DNA from: a virus
Reading direction: 5' to 3' (one strand)
Virus record (IMG/VR): IMGVR_UViG_3300044726_000067
Location: 1 to 41,948 of that record
Length of the DNA: 41,948 nucleotides
Position 1 is the first letter of the stretch. The number at the start of each line of letters is the position of its first letter. Under the pieces are notes generated by a model that worked only from the letters and a program-made list of their open reading frames with translations, was not told where the DNA came from and did not search any database. Made by a program: the position numbers and the translations under genes. Below, piece after piece: positions 38,323-41,948 of the stretch.

Positions 38323-38652
38323 GTGGACGATCGGTGGAAGGTTGGCGAGATGGCTGCGCTCGACACCTACGAGCCGGTGCCGGGCAACATTGACCTCACG
38401 ATCCGGCCGCGGGTTGTGAACCCGGACGGCAGCGTCAGCACGGTGCGCTCGATGAGCTTCAACGAAGACGGCCGCGAGGTGCTGGTGCCGACCGTGAGTG
38501 ACGACGGCCGCATCATGACCAACGAGGAGGCGATCGAGCTCTACCGCAACAGCGGCCGGCACCTCGGAATGTTCAAGACGCCGGAGGAGGCGACGGCATA
38601 CGCCAAGCGGCTCAGCGCGGAGCAGGCGCAACGGTATGGGGTGGGCAGATGA
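38323..38652 (+). CDS. Small virion-type protein with conserved DGR/EVL domain
   Basis: 109 residues from GTG 38323, two bases after portal stop. The domain reads GNIDLTIRPRVVNPDGSVST, VRSMSFNEDGREVLVPTVSD, DGRIMTNEEAIELYRNSGRH and LGMFKTPEEATAYAKRLSAE. I know this pattern from small proteins and domain modules in internal virion proteins of podovirus-like phages. Its N-terminus (W-K-V-G-E-M-A-A-L-D-T-Y-E) is almost repeated at the N-terminus of the next protein. It is likely carried within the head or at the portal. Confidence 0.85.
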   Translation: MDDRWKVGEMAALDTYEPVPGNIDLTIRPRVVNPDGSVSTVRSMSFNEDGREVLVPTVSDDGRIMTNEEAIELYRNSGRHLGMFKTPEEATAYAKRLSAEQAQRYGVGR

Positions 38653-40460
38653 GCAACTGGTGGGGCTTCGGCGAGACCGCAGCGCAGGACAATTACGAAG
38701 AGCTGCCGCCACCGACGACGCGCATCACGGTGCGGCCGCAGCGGCCGATCGAGTGGCCGCAGGATGCCCCGACCGAGGAGGAGCGCCGGATCGCGGAGTA
38801 TGTCACGGCGCTGCAACCGCCGCCCAAGCGGGAGGCGCCGCCGCCGATCCAGCCCAGCGTCTATGACACGCAGCAGTTCATGCTGCGACCACCAAAGGCA
38901 ATCGAGGTGCCGCTGAACCGGCCGCAACAGGCGGAGGCGCGTTCGATCGAGCCGACGCTGCGCGAGCGTGGCGCGCAGACAATGATGGGCGAGAGCCCAT
39001 CGACGACACGGGCCCGCCTCGTGCGCACATTGATGGGGACTACCGGAGTTGGCGAGACTGGCCTAGGCGCGGTCGACTTTGTGCCGTTCCTCGGGTCGGC
39101 GCTGGGCTCGCAGGAGGAGGCGGCGAAGGGCGACTATCAGATGGCTGCCGTCAACGCGATGCCGGGCGGCAAGCCCGCGCGCAAGGCGACAGGTGCGTTA
39201 AAGAAGGTGGTTGCGGAGGCGCTGACGCCGTCCAAGATACCAGAGCGCAATGTCGGGTTCGCGCCGGGCTCAGTGCTCGACCCGGCGACTGCGCCGGTTG
39301 CGCCGCTGCCGCCCGGTAGTCTGGCGGCGCCGTATGTAATGAACCCGGTGCGGGTCGCGAACCCCGGCGTCTACAAGCGCCCAGACGTAATCGCGCGCGA
39401 GGCGGCGGCAAATGTCGTGCCAGAGCACCCGGCGCTGAAGGCGTTGTTCGGCGTCACGCGCGACGACCTCTACCAGATCAGTCAGCAGGGCAGGCGGCAG
39501 GGCAACGTCACCGAGCCCAACATCTGGATGCCCAACAAGCCCGGGAAGCCAAACGAGGCCGCACTGGCGGTGATGAATGAGCCAAATGCGCGGCGGCTTG
39601 TCGACACGCTGGCGGAGGCCCGCAAGTACGAGGGCTTAGAGAAGGGCATGGTGCCTTGGTACGTCATGGACCCGCTGTATCAGCGCATGGAGAGGCTGGT
39701 CGGGCCTGAGCGTGCCGCGAAGGAATACCATGACTTCAATATGAGCATGACGCCGTTCTCGGCGGGCTCCAGCGTCCCGATGGAGATTAACCGCGGCACC
39801 GCCGCCAACATGATGCGGGTGCAGGGTCAGTACCCGACCTTCCAGCAGTGGGGCGGCCTAGCCGATTACAAGCGCGGGCCAGACTTTCCGGAGGAGCTGC
39901 GTGGCGTCAAAGGCATGATGGGGCACGGCGGTCAGGCCAAGGCGGTGGCGCGCTACATGGCGACCGGCAAGCATGGCTACGGCACCGACAGTGTGAAGAT
40001 CAATTTGTACTCCGGCGCGTCAGGCGTGCCGGAGACGGGTTTCCAGACCCGCTGGGCGGTGCCTGACGCACACTACACCCGCGCACTCGGCGTGCCCGAT
40101 GCACGCACGTTCAAGGACTATGACAACTTCATGGGCGGCACCGAGTATCGGCAGATCGGGCCGTGGTATCGAGAGGCCGTTGCCGAGCCACTTGGCATTG
40201 AGGCGGTGCCTGCGCAGGCGTTGCAGTGGGGCACCTATGGACTGGAGACTGGCGTCAAGACCAAGATCGGCGCCGGCAAGCTGGAATTGATTTCGCAGGC
40301 GATCTGGGACCGCGCTGCAAAGTTAGGGATCGACCCCAAAAAACTGCGAGACGATGTATTGGAGGGTAAAGCACATGCGATTTGGCTGCTGGGTGCGTTG
40401 GTCCCGGCAGGGATGATGGGCGGGCTGGCCGCGCAGGATAACTACGACGATAAGCTGTAA
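38649..40460 (+). CDS. Internal virion / ejection-type protein (DUF7178-like part)
   Basis: 603 residues, ATG overlapping the previous stop (ATGA). The N-terminus (residues 1-30) has GFGETAAQDNYEELPPP and TRITVRPQ, both motifs shared with other virion proteins of this genome. Residues 60-230 are Pro/Ala-rich with one hydrophobic stretch. Residues about 330-540 (VPWYVMDPLYQRMERLVGPE, then PFSAGSSVPMEINRGTAANM, GGQAKAVARYMATGKHG, WAVPDAHYTRALGVPDARTF) resemble a phage domain I recall as DUF7178. The end, AAQDNYDDKL, repeats the N-terminal motif. It is probably ejected with DNA. An enzyme activity is not seen. Confidence 0.75.
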   Translation: MSNWWGFGETAAQDNYEELPPPTTRITVRPQRPIEWPQDAPTEEERRIAEYVTALQPPPKREAPPPIQPSVYDTQQFMLRPPKAIEVPLNRPQQAEARSIEPTLRERGAQTMMGESPSTTRARLVRTLMGTTGVGETGLGAVDFVPFLGSALGSQEEAAKGDYQMAAVNAMPGGKPARKATGALKKVVAEALTPSKIPERNVGFAPGSVLDPATAPVAPLPPGSLAAPYVMNPVRVANPGVYKRPDVIAREAAANVVPEHPALKALFGVTRDDLYQISQQGRRQGNVTEPNIWMPNKPGKPNEAALAVMNEPNARRLVDTLAEARKYEGLEKGMVPWYVMDPLYQRMERLVGPERAAKEYHDFNMSMTPFSAGSSVPMEINRGTAANMMRVQGQYPTFQQWGGLADYKRGPDFPEELRGVKGMMGHGGQAKAVARYMATGKHGYGTDSVKINLYSGASGVPETGFQTRWAVPDAHYTRALGVPDARTFKDYDNFMGGTEYRQIGPWYREAVAEPLGIEAVPAQALQWGTYGLETGVKTKIGAGKLELISQAIWDRAAKLGIDPKKLRDDVLEGKAHAIWLLGALVPAGMMGGLAAQDNYDDKL

Positions 40461-40477
40461 CTCCAGAGGAGAGCCAC

Positions 40478-41209
40478 ATGGCCCAAAGCGCACTAACCGT
40501 TACGCCGCCGAACCCGACGCCGCCAACCAACATGACGTTCGTGGGGGCGACGCCGCCGAACCCGCCGAACTACACCAAGACGACGTACAACGACCTGACC
40601 AACTGGGGCGGCAACACGCCGACCTCGCCGCCGCCGTACTACGACGACGGCGCCGCCGGGCCGCTGACGGCATTCGCTGCCAACAAGGCGGCGCTGGCGT
40701 CAGGGTCGGGCGCGAGCGCAGGTGGCACCGAGGGCACCTATCCTGGCGCCGCCGGCGTCACGCCGCCGAACGTCAACTTCAACGGCGCGGTGCCGGCGTC
40801 GACCAGCGTACCGCACGAGGCCGCCGGCACCGAGGTAGTGGTGACATCACCCGGCTCGAACGCGAATTTTCCGACCGCGCAGGTGTCGGTGCTGGGCAGC
40901 TACACCGCGACGCCGAACCGCGACCATGCGTCGAGCCTGAGCCCCGGCACCAACGCGGCGCTGACCTCGATCACGCCCGGATCGAGCGTCTCCGGTGTCG
41001 GCACGACAACCCTTGGCGCGACCGGGACCAATTTCACCAAGCAGAGCGTTATCTGGGTGAACGGCGTGCCTCAGAACACGACGTTCAATTCCGCGACAAG
41101 CCTGACCGCGCCTGCGGTGACCAAGAAGACCTCCGCAGGGCCGTGGCCGGTGACTGTCGTAACCGGAGGGGTCGTTGTAACGGCTCCGCAGACATGGACG
41201 TTCACATGA
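40478..41209 (+). CDS. Virion surface protein with IPT/TIG-like domain
   Basis: 243 residues, ATG 40478 behind GAGGAGAGCC. The first 150 residues are rich in Pro, Thr, Asn, Ala and Gly. The last 85 residues (SITPGSSVSGVGTTTLGATG, then TNFTKQSVIWVNGVPQNTTF) follow the IPT/TIG pattern of an Ig-like beta sandwich (P-G-S...G..F...S-V-(I/V)-W-V-N-G). Such domains often decorate phage heads or tails and bind carbohydrate weakly. It is paired with a second IPT/TIG-like gene just downstream, and both lie between portal and scaffold genes, which points to head decoration. Confidence 0.8.
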   Translation: MAQSALTVTPPNPTPPTNMTFVGATPPNPPNYTKTTYNDLTNWGGNTPTSPPPYYDDGAAGPLTAFAANKAALASGSGASAGGTEGTYPGAAGVTPPNVNFNGAVPASTSVPHEAAGTEVVVTSPGSNANFPTAQVSVLGSYTATPNRDHASSLSPGTNAALTSITPGSSVSGVGTTTLGATGTNFTKQSVIWVNGVPQNTTFNSATSLTAPAVTKKTSAGPWPVTVVTGGVVVTAPQTWTFT

Positions 41210-41948
41210 GCACGAAAAACTATGAGCAGGAGAGGGCGCCTCCACACGATAACGACGCCGTCATGCATGACGGCGGCGACGATCGGCTGCTGATCGACAA
41301 GCCGTTCGACTTCATCGAGCGCACGCGGCCAGAGGACCGAGTGCCCGCGGAGGGTTTCCACGGGCAGATCACCCGCGACAACGTCAACCCGAACATTCCG
41401 AGCGCACCGCACGGCGAGGGGCAGATCGTCGACCCCAACACACTGGGCATGCCGCAAGGGATCGAGGGTGTGCCGGCACCACAGGTGCAGCAGCAAGACC
41501 CAACTGCACCGCACGGGTCGGGCACAGCCGCCAGTATCAACGAGCCTCCGGGTTCGACGATCGGCAGCGAGAACCCTGGTGGGCCGGGGGGCCCACCGGC
41601 GGGAGGCGGCGGACAGCCGGGCGGCGAGACGCAGACGCCGACTATCACGGCGCTGGAGCCGGATGAGTGTACGATCGGCGAGGAGACGTTCGATCTGTTT
41701 GTCAGCGGCACCAACTTCACCGAGGACAGCGTGATCGTGTTCGCCGGCCAGGACGAGCCCACTGACTTGGAAGATGACGGCACACTGTCGACCGGCATCA
41801 ACATGGACGTGTGGCACGGCCCGGACGTGGTGCAGGTGATGGTGAAGAACGGCGACAAGACATCGAACGCGATGCCGTTCACGTTCCACGCCGAGGCCGC
41901 GCAGCGTAAGGCGCCGCCCAAGGCGAATAAGCGCAAGGGCAAGGGCGT
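41206..41948 (+). CDS. Second IPT/TIG-like virion protein (runs off the end; continues at 1-154)
   Basis: Starts at ATG 41206, overlapping the previous stop (ATGA). With the part at 1-154 it is 255 residues. The N-terminal 140 residues are Pro/Gly/Asp-rich (GGPGGPPAGGGGQPGGE). Then comes an Ig-like IPT/TIG domain (ITALEPDECTIGEETFDLFV, SGTNFTEDSVIVFAGQD, VVQVMVKNGDKTSNAMPFTF). It shares the SGTNFT-x-x-S-V-I core with the protein upstream, so they are paralogues or share a repeated module. The C-terminal tail is basic. Confidence 0.85.
   Translation, partial: MSTKNYEQERAPPHDNDAVMHDGGDDRLLIDKPFDFIERTRPEDRVPAEGFHGQITRDNVNPNIPSAPHGEGQIVDPNTLGMPQGIEGVPAPQVQQQDPTAPHGSGTAASINEPPGSTIGSENPGGPGGPPAGGGGQPGGETQTPTITALEPDECTIGEETFDLFVSGTNFTEDSVIVFAGQDEPTDLEDDGTLSTGINMDVWHGPDVVQVMVKNGDKTSNAMPFTFHAEAAQRKAPPKANKRKGKG
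41820..41948. repeat. Terminal direct repeat, right copy
   Basis: Same as bases 1-129 but for C at 41940 (T at 121). It shows that the sequence closes on itself with a unit of about 41,819 bases. Confidence 0.97.

Overview
The window is an essentially complete genome of a tailed double-stranded DNA phage with a P22-like short-tailed (podovirus) virion plan. Its host is probably an alphaproteobacterium, and Rhizobiales/Bradyrhizobium-like is the best guess. The host inference rests on high GC, a GcrA-type regulator, an exported choice-of-anchor K protein with a C-terminal sorting tail, and small proteins familiar from Rhizobiales phages and prophages. The first 129 bases recur as the last 129 bases with one silent difference. 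The sequence is therefore a closed circle, or a molecule with short terminal redundancy, of about 41,819 unique bases, and the gene cut by the window ends is one gene.

Layout. (1) 32,803 to 41,948 and on through 1 to 19,896, all + strand: the late region. It starts behind a promoter-like sequence at 32,723 and runs small genes, large terminase, portal, two ejection-type proteins, two IPT/TIG-fold surface proteins, scaffold, major capsid protein, a head-tail adaptor fused to a collagen-like tail fibre, the P22 gp10-like tail hub, a GNAT-fold protein, a peptidase S74 protein, a 1,017-residue virion protein with a transglycosylase domain, another ejection-type protein, a tail fibre, small membrane (lysis-type) proteins, and the exported anchor-K protein closed by terminators. 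(2) 24,263 down to 19,995, - strand: small early or accessory genes, many with shared leaders or operators. (3) 24,318 to 31,585, + strand: a small DNA-binding protein, GcrA-like protein, VRR-NUC nuclease, RecB/Cas4-type nuclease, a probable ssDNA-binding protein, a primase-polymerase/helicase, and an iteron-like array that is a good origin candidate. (4) 32,276 down to 31,626, - strand: three small genes diverging from a small HTH gene at 32,409 across a promoter/operator region.

Control. Three - strand promoters (22,135; 23,618; 32,303) share one design: TTGACA, then a palindrome close to TAGGACA-N3-TGTCCTA filling the spacer, then a -10 element. Leaders with the core CAACAACGGAG (or CAGCAACGGAG) precede five - strand genes, and a second leader (CAGT..GGCAGGGATA) is repeated four times in the 20.4-21.0 kb cluster. 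Together these suggest a phage-encoded regulon run by one of the two small DNA-binding proteins.

Not found: integrase, phage RNA polymerase, family A/B/C DNA polymerase, tRNA genes, CRISPR array, or a free-standing endolysin. A strictly lytic life style is possible, but the repressor-like gene and operators leave this open.
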